Below, piece by piece: positions 33,282 to 41,876 of a stretch of DNA of 64,000 nucleotides. Numbering within the stretch: the first letter of the stretch is position 1; each line of letters starts with the position of its first letter. Under the pieces are notes generated by a model. The model was not told the origin of the DNA. It worked only from the letters and a program-made list of their open reading frames with translations, and did no database searches. The stretch is from contig CALEMF010000048.1 of NCBI GenBank assembly GCA_937911505.1, positions 44,583 through 108,582 of the forward strand. The letters are read 5' to 3'. This DNA comes from an uncultured Cytophagales bacterium. Its GTDB lineage: Bacteria > Bacteroidota > Bacteroidia > Cytophagales > Thermonemataceae. The translations under genes were made by a program, and so were the position numbers.

Positions 33282-35681
33282 ATGTGGAAAAGTTATTTTA
33301 AAATTGGCTTACGTAATATTCAACGGAATCGCGTCACTTCTTTCATCAATATAGGTGGGTTGGCGATCAGCTTCTTGGTAGTAATTATCATCGGTTTGTG
33401 GCTTTGGGACAAACTTTCCTATAATACCTACCACAAAAACTATGATCGTATTGCGCAGGTAATGCACCATAGTAAAGGAAGTGAAGGAGAAATTTATACA
33501 AATCAATCTTTAGTAAGCGCCTTAGGTGATCATCTTCAGACTACCTTTGCTTCTCATTTTGCGCAAGTAGCGACTGCCGTACCTGCAGAACAGACTCTTT
33601 CTTTAGAAGAAGAAAATAAAGGTTTTATGGAGAAAGGGGTGTTTATTTCGGCCTCCGCCCCTGAAATGTTCACCCTCGAGATGCTACAAGGAAGTAGGAA
33701 TGGACTACAAGGAGTTAATCAAATCTTACTATCTGCTTCGTTGGCCACTAAGATTTTCGGTGAGCAAAATCCAGTCAACCAGACTGTAAAAATAGGTGAG
33801 CAACAACTGATGACGGTAAAAGGTGTATACAAAGACCTACCTAGTAATACTACTTTTGAGGAGATAGCCTATATGATATCACTCGATACCTACTTTAGTG
33901 AAAGAGAAAAAACTTGGGACAACTACTTTGTCTCTATTTATGTACAGCTTCAACCAGAGGTAAATTTAGCAGAAGTAAATCAATTGATAAAAGGAGAACT
34001 AGCCAAAAACATAGATGAGGTCTCAGCAGCCAAAAAACCTGTACTTTTCCTACAACCTATGTCAGATTGGTACCTATTTTCTCACTTTGAGAATGGGAAA
34101 AAAGCAACTAGCAAACGCCTGCAATATGTACGCATAGCGAGTATCATCGGTATTTTTATACTTGTACTAGCTTGTATTAACTTTACTAATCTAAGTACAG
34201 CAAGAGCCAGTGAAAGAGCCAAAGAAATAGGTATTCGTAAAACGGTAGGTGCACAACGTAATAGGCTCATCAAGCAGTTTCTCGTAGAGTCCATTATGAT
34301 TACAGCGGCTGCTTTTACTATCGCTTTGTTGTTTACCATTGTCCTTTTACCCCTTTTCAATCAAGCGGCACAAGAAGAGGTGCAGTTGCGCTGGGATCAT
34401 CCTTTATTCTGGCTGTTGAGCTTGTCGGTAGTGCTATTCACAGGTTTATTAGCAGGCATCTATCCAGCCTTATACCTGTCTGCATTTCAAACAGTAAAAA
34501 TACTGAAGGGGAGCTTCCAAGCGGGACGTACCACCGTTTTATTTCGAAAAGTACTTGTTGTCTTTCAATTCAGTATTTCTATGATACTGCTGGTAGGTAC
34601 AATTGTCATTTTTCAACAGATCAATTTTACAAAGAATCGTTCTGTGGGTTACGAGCAAGAAAAGTTACTGACGATGATTAACGCCTATGATCGGATAGAT
34701 CTATTAAGCGAACGCTTAAAAGCCACAGGTCTGGTAGAAGCAGTAGGACAAGCCAATTATCCACTCACCAATACTTTAGGAAATAACGATAGCTTCACTT
34801 GGGAAGGAAAACCTGATGGTTTTGATCCCAGTTTAAATACGGTTAAAGTATCAGAGGAGTATGGGCAAGCAGTTAATTGGAAGCTATTGAAAGGGCGTAA
34901 TTTCTCACGTGATTTTAAAACGGATACGGCAGGTATCATTATCAACGAGACAGCCGCCAAGCTATTAGGCTTTGACAATCCTATTGGCCAGCAAGTACGT
35001 AATACCTACCCTGGATGGAATGAAGCCTATTTTGGGGGGCGGCAATTTACCATCGTAGGCGTGATAGAAGACATGATAAAAGGATCACCTTTTGAACCCG
35101 CTACTCCCTTAATGCTTTTCTACGAAGACAATCCTCACCATCTTTACTGGCTATTCGTTAAAATCAAGCCTCAGCACAGCTTCCAACAGGCACTTCCTGC
35201 TATCGAAGCCGTATTCAATCAGCTTTATCCTGCGATCCCTTTTAATTATAAACTAGTAGAAGATGAATATGCTACTAAGTTCAGAGCAGAAGAGTCCATG
35301 GCTAGTCTTGTTTCTTCCTTTGCATCGCTGGCCATTCTTATTAGCTGCTTAGGCTTATTTGGACTAACTACTTTTACCATAGCACAGCGTACCAAAGAGA
35401 TCGCTATCCGAAAGGTGCTGGGCGCTTCTATATTGAATCTGTGGCAGATGCTCTCCAGAGACTACCTTCGGCTTGTGTTATGGGCAGGGCTTATTAGCCT
35501 TCCTCTGGCTTATTTAAGTATGGAGAGTTGGTTAGAGGGCTACTACTACCGTATTCAGCTTAGTTGGCAAGTTTTTGCGGCCACCATTTTCGCAGTGACC
35601 TTACTCACCTTACTTACGGTAAGTTTTAAGAGTATCAAAGCAGCATTAATGAACCCTGCCAACACCTTAAAAGACGAGTAG
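33282..35681 (+). CDS. FtsX/MacB-type ABC transporter permease
   Basis: I start at ATG 33282 (MWKSYFKIGLRNIQRNRVTS), the usual beginning of this Bacteroidota family; an upstream ATG at 33240 adds 14 residues. The 799-residue product has the duplicated FtsX layout: an N-terminal TM helix, a MacB-like periplasmic core (about 45-260), three TM helices with ARASERAKEIGIRKTVGA, a second TM/periplasmic block, and a C-terminal FtsX domain with TIAQRTKEIAIRKVLGAS. Such permeases work with a separate ATPase in export or signalling; no ATPase gene is nearby, so it must be encoded elsewhere. Confidence 0.92.
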   Translation: MWKSYFKIGLRNIQRNRVTSFINIGGLAISFLVVIIIGLWLWDKLSYNTYHKNYDRIAQVMHHSKGSEGEIYTNQSLVSALGDHLQTTFASHFAQVATAVPAEQTLSLEEENKGFMEKGVFISASAPEMFTLEMLQGSRNGLQGVNQILLSASLATKIFGEQNPVNQTVKIGEQQLMTVKGVYKDLPSNTTFEEIAYMISLDTYFSEREKTWDNYFVSIYVQLQPEVNLAEVNQLIKGELAKNIDEVSAAKKPVLFLQPMSDWYLFSHFENGKKATSKRLQYVRIASIIGIFILVLACINFTNLSTARASERAKEIGIRKTVGAQRNRLIKQFLVESIMITAAAFTIALLFTIVLLPLFNQAAQEEVQLRWDHPLFWLLSLSVVLFTGLLAGIYPALYLSAFQTVKILKGSFQAGRTTVLFRKVLVVFQFSISMILLVGTIVIFQQINFTKNRSVGYEQEKLLTMINAYDRIDLLSERLKATGLVEAVGQANYPLTNTLGNNDSFTWEGKPDGFDPSLNTVKVSEEYGQAVNWKLLKGRNFSRDFKTDTAGIIINETAAKLLGFDNPIGQQVRNTYPGWNEAYFGGRQFTIVGVIEDMIKGSPFEPATPLMLFYEDNPHHLYWLFVKIKPQHSFQQALPAIEAVFNQLYPAIPFNYKLVEDEYATKFRAEESMASLVSSFASLAILISCLGLFGLTTFTIAQRTKEIAIRKVLGASILNLWQMLSRDYLRLVLWAGLISLPLAYLSMESWLEGYYYRIQLSWQVFAATIFAVTLLTLLTVSFKSIKAALMNPANTLKDE

Positions 35682-35758
35682 CTCAAAACTTTCTGCTCCT
35701 TCACTTTTCTACGAAGTAAAAGTTGTATCTTGGCTAAATATTCAAGATATAAACTATC

Positions 35759-37132
35759 ATGGCAAAAGTAAAAAAAGCCTATTTCTGCCAGAGTTGTGGC
35801 TATGAATCGGCCAAATGGATGGGGAAATGTCCTGCTTGCGGCGAGTGGAACACCTTTGTAGAAGAAGTAATCCAAAAAGACAATGGCCTCAAAAAAGGAA
35901 ATTGGCGCGTTACTACCTCACAGAAAGTAGCCAATAAACCTAAGGCGATTAAAGAGATAAAGCACGAAGAGCAAACGCGTATTACTACACCCGATACAGA
36001 ACTAAACCGCGTCTTAGGAGGTGGTATTGTACCAGGTTCCTTGGTATTAATTGGTGGAGAGCCAGGCATAGGAAAGTCTACCCTGATGCTCCAGATAGCC
36101 TTGCAGTTGAGTCCTTACAAAATATTATATGTATCGGGTGAGGAAAGCGAACTACAGATTAAAATGCGTGCAGAGCGCATCAACGCAAAAAATGAGCACT
36201 GTTATTTACTTGCAGAAACTTCCACCCAAAATATTTTTAAACAGCTTGAGGTATTAGAACCAGATGTACTTATTATCGACTCTATTCAGACCTTACAATC
36301 TTCTTTTATTGAATCAGCCGCAGGGAGTATCTCACAGGTGAGAGAATGTACGGCCGAGCTCATGAAGTATGCCAAAGAAAGTAGCACACCCGTGTTTCTC
36401 ATTGGGCATATTACGAAAGAGGGTACACTGGCTGGGCCCAAAGTATTAGAGCATATGGTAGATACCGTATTACAGTTTGAAGGTGATCGACATTTAGTAT
36501 ACCGTATTTTACGTACCTCCAAAAACCGCTTTGGCTCTACGGCTGAGTTGGGTATCTATGAAATGCTTGCTACAGGACTACGCTTAGTGACCAACCCCTC
36601 TGAAATTCTTATTTCTCAACGCGAAGAAGCACTCAGTGGCGTTACTATTGGCGCTACCTTAGAGGGAAATCGCCCTTTATTAATAGAAATACAATCTTTG
36701 GTGAGTCCAGCTACTTATGGAACCCCGCAGCGAAGTAGTACAGGCTTTGATGCCAAGCGCTTGAATATGCTACTCGCTGTGCTTGAGAAACGGGGAGGCT
36801 TTCGCTTAGGTGCACAGGATGTATTTCTCAATATTGCAGGAGGGCTTAAAGTAGAAGATCCTGCCATTGATTTGGCGGTGTGTATCTCAATTGTTTCCTC
36901 TTATGAGGATATAGCCGTCACCAATGGCGTCTGTTTCGCAGCAGAAATAGGGCTGGGTGGAGAGATAAGAGCCGTTAGCAAGATTGAAAATCGTATCTCA
37001 GAAGCCGAAAAACTGGGCTTTCATACTATATTTATTTCTAAGTATAATCTAAAGGGACTTAATCTAGAAAACTATCAAATAAAAATCCACGCTGTAGCGC
37101 AGCTCGACGAGGTCTTCAAAGCTATTCTTTAG
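35759..37132 (+). CDS. radA: DNA repair protein RadA
   Basis: The 457-residue product starts with the RadA C4 zinc finger (FCQSCGYESAKWMGKCPACG, residues 9-28). Then follow the RecA-like ATPase with Walker A GGEPGIGKST and Walker B VLIIDSIQT, the RadA-specific KNRFGS motif, and the C-terminal LonB-type domain (SSTGFDAKRLNMLLAVLEKR, ending in AAEIGLGGEIRAV). RadA drives branch migration in homologous recombination. Length and all motifs are standard. It is transcribed alone or with the membrane protein gene 97 bases downstream. Confidence 0.97.
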   Translation: MAKVKKAYFCQSCGYESAKWMGKCPACGEWNTFVEEVIQKDNGLKKGNWRVTTSQKVANKPKAIKEIKHEEQTRITTPDTELNRVLGGGIVPGSLVLIGGEPGIGKSTLMLQIALQLSPYKILYVSGEESELQIKMRAERINAKNEHCYLLAETSTQNIFKQLEVLEPDVLIIDSIQTLQSSFIESAAGSISQVRECTAELMKYAKESSTPVFLIGHITKEGTLAGPKVLEHMVDTVLQFEGDRHLVYRILRTSKNRFGSTAELGIYEMLATGLRLVTNPSEILISQREEALSGVTIGATLEGNRPLLIEIQSLVSPATYGTPQRSSTGFDAKRLNMLLAVLEKRGGFRLGAQDVFLNIAGGLKVEDPAIDLAVCISIVSSYEDIAVTNGVCFAAEIGLGGEIRAVSKIENRISEAEKLGFHTIFISKYNLKGLNLENYQIKIHAVAQLDEVFKAIL

Positions 37133-37186
37133 GGAAGTTTTATGGAAGAGGTAGGAGGTCCTCTTCTATTTTATCATATTCTTACC

Positions 37187-37194
37187 TATATTTG
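37187..37194 (+). promoter_or_regulatory. Possible Bacteroidota -7 element
   Basis: TATATTTG fits TAnnTTTG and lies 36 bases upstream of the next start codon. No clear -33 partner was found. Confidence 0.3.
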
Positions 37195-37229
37195 GTATAG
37201 ATCAGATCATCTTTTTATATAATAAAGCT

Positions 37230-38678
37230 ATGGAGACTCTTGCTTTAAAAGAAAGCACTAAAACACTAGAAAATAAATTAGGAAAGGTAAAGGGAAAATT
37301 TACCCTCAACGATGCGGCTTCTATGACGGGTATTCCAGTGGAGGAAGCGCGAACTGCATTGAACCAGCTAATGGAAAAGTACGTGTGTCGGCTCGTTGTC
37401 ACTGAAAATGGTGATATGGTGTACGACTTTGGGCGTAGTCCGCAGCGAAGAGGAGAGAAAACTTGGGCAGAACGCTGGAGCGATATAAAAGCTTTTCTTT
37501 GGAAAGCCTTCACTATTTTTTTTAAGGTTTGGATTACACTCATGTTGGTGGTGTATTTTGTAGTATTTGTGGTACTGCTTATTGCTGCTATTGTGGCGAT
37601 GACGGCTAGTAATAGGGATGGCGATAGCGGAGGAAGTAGTGGTAGCTTAGATGGTGGCAAAGCCTTCAGAGCCATCGGTGATATGTTTTATTCTATTTTT
37701 GTATGGAACACTATTTTAGGACGTAACAGAACTTACTACGCTACAGATAGCCGTGGCTACCGGTACAAGCATTATCAGCAACGTACCTCTCCACTCAATG
37801 AAAACAAAAAGAATTTTATTTCTTCTGTATATGATTTTGTATTTGGCCCTCCTCGTGTAGAGCCAGAGCCTCTAGAGAATCAAAAGGAGGTTGCTGCTTA
37901 TGCACGACAAAGTAAAGGGATTGTCGTCATTCCTGAATTCAAAGCCTTGGCAGGCTGGACTACAGATGAAGCACGTAGCTTTATGACAGACTGTGTAGTT
38001 CGGTTTAATGGAAGTGCAGAAATTAGTCCTAATGCGGTATTGTACGCTGACTTTGAGGATTTAACAAGAAGCGTGAATCAAGCCTCTGATGGAAAAGTAG
38101 AATGGTACTGGAACGAGTATGAACCTGAGTATGAAATTACAGGAAACTCTTCTGGCAGAAATGCAGGTATCATCTTTATGAACCTCTTCAATCTAGCGGG
38201 TGGTTCGTTCTTTCTATACCAAGGATATATGGGAAGTGCAGAGATAGAGATGAGCCTAGGAATGCTGCTAGGACTGGGTTGGGTGCCTTTCTTATTTTCT
38301 CTTATCTTTTTTTCTGTGCCATTATTAAGAATGATCAACATTGCACCAAAGCGTAAGCAGCGCCGGATCAATAACATTCGTAAGCGATTGATCAAGGTTA
38401 TCTATAAGCACGCTGGTCAGCCGATTTCACTAAGACAACTAGAACAAGAAGTAAATCGCTCAGGAGAAGAAAAACTTGGTGAAAGTACCATACAAGACAT
38501 TATGAGTAAACTGGTTATTGACTGGGGGGGCTTTGCTGAACCCACTACCGAAGGAACGCTCGTTTATCATTTTGAGCAACTAAAGTTAGAGCTAGAGGAA
38601 GCACAACAGCTAAGAAAAGGTAGACAAAATAAAGCCGATCTAGGAGATACTTACTTCGACACTAAAGAACTTGAATAA
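37230..38678 (+). CDS. Membrane protein with winged-helix-like N- and C-terminal regions
   Basis: The 482-residue product has an unusual layout. Residues about 20-68 (FTLNDAASMTGIPVEEARTA, then a strand ending MVYDFG) resemble a winged helix-turn-helix. Residues 96-123 are a strong TM segment followed by a Gly/Ser-rich linker. The middle is a soluble domain (about 160-300), then two further TM segments near 310-365. Residues about 390-455 (ISLRQLEQEVNRSGEEKLGE, then LVYHFEQL) again look like a winged helix. It might link membrane signals to transcription or be a structural protein; this is inference from form only. It follows radA on the same strand. Confidence 0.65.
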   Translation: METLALKESTKTLENKLGKVKGKFTLNDAASMTGIPVEEARTALNQLMEKYVCRLVVTENGDMVYDFGRSPQRRGEKTWAERWSDIKAFLWKAFTIFFKVWITLMLVVYFVVFVVLLIAAIVAMTASNRDGDSGGSSGSLDGGKAFRAIGDMFYSIFVWNTILGRNRTYYATDSRGYRYKHYQQRTSPLNENKKNFISSVYDFVFGPPRVEPEPLENQKEVAAYARQSKGIVVIPEFKALAGWTTDEARSFMTDCVVRFNGSAEISPNAVLYADFEDLTRSVNQASDGKVEWYWNEYEPEYEITGNSSGRNAGIIFMNLFNLAGGSFFLYQGYMGSAEIEMSLGMLLGLGWVPFLFSLIFFSVPLLRMINIAPKRKQRRINNIRKRLIKVIYKHAGQPISLRQLEQEVNRSGEEKLGESTIQDIMSKLVIDWGGFAEPTTEGTLVYHFEQLKLELEEAQQLRKGRQNKADLGDTYFDTKELE

Positions 38679-38807
38679 CTTTTTTTAAGAGAAATATTAC
38701 TCTGTTTGATGTATAGGAGGATTTTAGAAGTTTTTTGGATTTTTTGAATCCAATATGATAGAGGTTTCGTATATGAGTACGAATTTCAAACTAATAAACA
38801 CATTAAA

Positions 38808-39314
38808 ATGAAAAAGTTAATTTTAGTATTAGCATTGGCATTTGTGGGAACCTTCACATTTGCTCAAGACAAAAACGTTGTAGAAGCTGCTTCTGCATCA
38901 AAAGACCACACTACTTTAGTATCTGCTTTAAAAGCGGCTGCGCTTGTTGAGACACTACAAGGAGCAGGTCCTTTTACTGTATTTGCACCTACTAACGCCG
39001 CTTTCGACAAACTTCCTGATGGTACAGTGGCTAACTTATTGAAGCCTGAAAACAAGCCTCAATTAACGAAAGTATTAACTTACCACGTATTATCTGGTAA
39101 ATTTACTTCTGAGGATGTAGTAAATGCAATCAAAAAAGGAAATGGTCAAGCTACTTTCAAAGCAGTAAGTGGTGATAGCATCATTGCTATGTTAGATGGC
39201 GACAAAGTAGTATTAAAAGATGAAGGTGGTAACACTTCTACCGTAGTAGCGGCTGACTTAGAGCAGTCAAACGGGATTATCCACGTAGTAGATACAGTGG
39301 TATTACCTCAGTAA
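38808..39314 (+). CDS. Secreted fasciclin (FAS1) domain protein
   Basis: The 168-residue product has a signal peptide (MKKLILVLALAFVGTFTFAQ) and one FAS1 domain. The two conserved blocks are GPFTVFAPTNAAFDKLPDGT (H1) and LEQSNGIIHVVDTVVLP (H2), with YHVLSGKFTSEDV between. FAS1 domains are adhesive or scaffold modules in periplasmic or cell-surface proteins. The gene is monocistronic with a strong terminator and a clean start, and looks well expressed. Confidence 0.94.
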   Translation: MKKLILVLALAFVGTFTFAQDKNVVEAASASKDHTTLVSALKAAALVETLQGAGPFTVFAPTNAAFDKLPDGTVANLLKPENKPQLTKVLTYHVLSGKFTSEDVVNAIKKGNGQATFKAVSGDSIIAMLDGDKVVLKDEGGNTSTVVAADLEQSNGIIHVVDTVVLPQ

Positions 39315-39333
39315 AATTTACAGTCTTTAAAAG

Positions 39334-39369
39334 AAGGGGCGCTATACAATTATAGCGCCCCTTTCTTTT
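39334..39369 (+). terminator. Rho-independent terminator after the fasciclin gene
   Basis: AAGGGGCGCTATA (39334-39346) pairs with TATAGCGCCCCTT (39351-39363), then TTCTTTTT. The stem is GC-rich with a four-base loop, a classic intrinsic terminator. Confidence 0.92.
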
Positions 39370-39385
39370 TGAAGAATGCTTTGCA

Positions 39386-39682
39386 TTACCCAATCAACTG
39401 CATTACTTTCATTGCTACACCCATATCGCCTTTCACCTTTATTTTTCCCATCATAAAAGCGTTCATACCATTTAGTTCTCCATCTAAGAGCTTCAAAGCG
39501 TTTTCTACAGATAGCTTAATCTTACAAGCCGCCTCTTTATCTTCGTTATTCACTATATTAGGTACTTGTGTGGCATCCACAAAGACAACCCCTTCACTGG
39601 TGTCAAATTTAACAGTGGAATTTAGTTTACTATCCTCTTTTACAATATCTTTAATACGGTCAGTAAGGGTTTGTAGACTCAT
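39386..39682 (-). CDS. SCP2 sterol-binding domain protein
   Basis: The 98-residue product consists of a single SCP2-like domain: VKFDTSEGVVFVDATQVPNI, then KIKLSVENALKLLDGELNG, then AFMMGKIKVKGDMGVAMKV. The final IKVKGDMG.A strand-helix is diagnostic. SCP2 domains bind lipids or acyl-CoA in a hydrophobic tunnel; the bacterial roles are mostly unknown. It is convergent with the fasciclin gene and transcribed alone. Confidence 0.88.
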   Translation of the reverse strand: MSLQTLTDRIKDIVKEDSKLNSTVKFDTSEGVVFVDATQVPNIVNNEDKEAACKIKLSVENALKLLDGELNGMNAFMMGKIKVKGDMGVAMKVMQLIG

Positions 39683-39854
39683 AACAATAAAATTTGGTTT
39701 GTTTGATGGAAGCGAAAATAAATTAAAATACGCTGCATGCCTACAAAAATGTTCAAATCTTTCTTGAAAAAGTCTTAATTGCTTTTAATAAGCTTATTCT
39801 CTGTGAACCAATTTTTGTACAAGATACGCTTTTGTATAGAGGCGGGTCATTTGT

Positions 39855-40340
39855 TTATGACTTCCATTCAACCTTTACTGCGGTAAAGTTATCATCGTTA
39901 AGTCGCTCAGAAGTAACTTCAAATCCAGTTTTCTTATAAAACTTGAGAGGTGATAGATATGGTTCTCCATTGGCTTTAATGTATTGATCGTTATCTATTA
40001 CCCAACCACTTAGCTTCTTTTCGTTTTCTTTTATCTTATCCATCAGGTGTGTACCGATGCCACTATGCTGGTTATTCGATTCCACCAAAATGACAAACCA
40101 TTTATCGTTATTTCTTTCAAATTTAGCTGCCCAGCCAACGAGTTCTTTCTCTGAAAAGACTAAAAAATGTTCGGTAGCTGAAAGCTTCGATAGATAAACA
40201 TTAAAATCACGTACATGCCCGTAATTGAGAAAATTTGGATAAACAGCGTTCCAAATACTTATAATTGTTGTTTTCTGATGGTTGTCCAGCTCGGGTACTT
40301 TCTCAATGTTCATTGGTTTGCTACTTGTAGGAAGCCGCAA
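39855..40340 (-). CDS. GNAT family N-acetyltransferase
   Basis: The 161-residue product shows the GNAT core: ERNNDKWFVILVESNNQHSG, the acetyl-CoA pyrophosphate loop at GIGTHLMDKIKE (R/Q-x-x-G-x-G/A type, here HSGIGT), and the ending SPLKFYKKTGFEVTSERL. The N-terminus (EKVPELDNHQKTTIISIWNA) is an acceptor-binding region. It would transfer an acetyl group to an unknown amine. It lies 13 bases downstream of the TPR gene on the same strand and may be cotranscribed. An in-frame Met at residue 10 is an alternative start. Confidence 0.85.
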   Translation of the reverse strand: MRLPTSSKPMNIEKVPELDNHQKTTIISIWNAVYPNFLNYGHVRDFNVYLSKLSATEHFLVFSEKELVGWAAKFERNNDKWFVILVESNNQHSGIGTHLMDKIKENEKKLSGWVIDNDQYIKANGEPYLSPLKFYKKTGFEVTSERLNDDNFTAVKVEWKS

Positions 40341-40353
40341 TGCTTCTCAAGAA

Positions 40354-41601
40354 TCAGTAATTTTCATCAAACTTATTTTTCTTAATCTTTTTTAGTTGTT
40401 TTCTGGCGTCTTTCCTACTCTTTTTTTTTTCAGAGTGTTTGGCAATTTTCTGGTAATATTTTTTAGCTGTAGCGTAATCTTTTTCATCTTTCGCATACTT
40501 TGCCAGATACTTTAATGCACTGATATAATAGCCAGAGTCGTAAGCTTCAATCGCCTCAGCGTATTGTACTGTTTGTTCAAAATAGGCTTTGGCGGTAGGG
40601 TGCTTTCCTCTCACACGATTGACGTACCCCAAATAATAGCTAGCGTAGCGGCCGCTCGTGGCCTCATAACCTACTTGCTTTTGCTCGACACGATCAAGCA
40701 ATACTTTTGAGGTTTTCTCGCACTCACTCAGACGTCCTCTAGAGAAGTTGAGCATAGCATAAAAACGATGGAAGTAGGCATTGTCAGGATACTGGTTGTA
40801 GAGCTCAGTACAGATTTTCTGGGCGAGGTAGGTTTTATTTTCTTCATTTGTATAGATACGCATTAAAAAATATTGTGCTTCTACACGAGTATAAAAAGCA
40901 AATCGAGATACCTCATCGAGTTGTTTAAGGCCTAAGTCTTTATCACCTTTCTTAAAAAAAGCCATAATAGGACGTAAAGCGGGATAGTTTTCTGGAATCC
41001 AGACAGAGTAGTAATTGTATAGGGCATCGCCAAAAAGAAATTCAGGACTCAGCTCATTGACACCTTTCCCTCTGCGCAAATACTTAAGGGCATTCTTTCC
41101 TGCAATAGTGGCTTTCGTCCATTTTCGTCGCTCGGAGTAGATACGCCCTTTAAAACCATACGCTCCCGCTAGAAAAAAGGCGGCTTCTATGTCCTTAGGG
41201 TCTTTTCGATACATCGTGTATGCTTTCTGAATCGTCGAGTCCATATAAGCAATAAAAAGAGCATCGTGGTTTTTATCTTCTGTATTAGGTACAATCTTCC
41301 ACCATTCGTTCAAACCCATTACAAAGTAGGGGAGAGGGTGGTTGGGATAACGGTACTTGAGCCAACGAAACTCTTTTTCCGCTTCCTCAAACTTAAAATT
41401 GTACATATAGTCAATGGCGTCTACAAGTTCTGCCTGTAAACCGCGATCTAGCAACAACATACTAGCACTAGAGTCTTGCCTAGCACCCTTAGGTGTGTAA
41501 TCATTACTCTTGCTCTGTGAAGGGGCGTCGAAGGGAATAAATAAGAATATAAGAAATAAATACTTAGTCATAAGTAAAACGAATAGCCATCGTCGCGTCA
41601 T
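40354..41601 (-). CDS. Exported TPR-repeat protein
   Basis: I start at ATG 41601 (MTRRWLFVLLMTKYLFLIFL), which gives an export signal directly; ATG 41571 is a second good choice, while ATG 41649 adds a further 16 residues before the signal. The mature protein, of about 390 residues, is made of TPR-like helix pairs: YMYNFKFEEAEKEFRWLKYR, AKAYFEQTVQYAEAIEAYDS and KDYATAKKYYQKIAKH near the end. It ends in a very basic tail (SEKKKSRKDARKQLKKIKK). It is probably periplasmic and works by protein contact. No partner is evident. Confidence 0.75.
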   Translation of the reverse strand: MTRRWLFVLLMTKYLFLIFLFIPFDAPSQSKSNDYTPKGARQDSSASMLLLDRGLQAELVDAIDYMYNFKFEEAEKEFRWLKYRYPNHPLPYFVMGLNEWWKIVPNTEDKNHDALFIAYMDSTIQKAYTMYRKDPKDIEAAFFLAGAYGFKGRIYSERRKWTKATIAGKNALKYLRRGKGVNELSPEFLFGDALYNYYSVWIPENYPALRPIMAFFKKGDKDLGLKQLDEVSRFAFYTRVEAQYFLMRIYTNEENKTYLAQKICTELYNQYPDNAYFHRFYAMLNFSRGRLSECEKTSKVLLDRVEQKQVGYEATSGRYASYYLGYVNRVRGKHPTAKAYFEQTVQYAEAIEAYDSGYYISALKYLAKYAKDEKDYATAKKYYQKIAKHSEKKKSRKDARKQLKKIKKNKFDENY

Positions 41602-41844
41602 GGTGTACAACGTAAAGGTAAAGATTTGTTTTCTAGAAAAATAGAACATTTATCACTTCTCAACAACTATTCCTATTGCAAAGTTTGTGATACAATAAAC
41701 ACAAAAGCGTTTGTAAGCTCAGCTAAGTACAATGTAAAGCTTTGTTGAAATTATGCAAATTTATTTTTTTTGGATAAGCTGATTATGAAAGCTATAAAGT
41801 AATATAAAAGAAGAAGATTATGAAAAAAACACAATTTATGTTTG

Positions 41845-41852
41845 TATCTTTG
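41845..41852 (+). promoter_or_regulatory. Possible Bacteroidota -7 element
   Basis: TATCTTTG matches TAnnTTTG and lies 25 bases before the ATG of the pyrophosphatase-like gene. A short palindrome (ATACTTTAAAAGTAT) sits between it and the start codon. Confidence 0.35.
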
Positions 41853-41876
41853 TAGTTGTACATACTTTAAAAGTAT

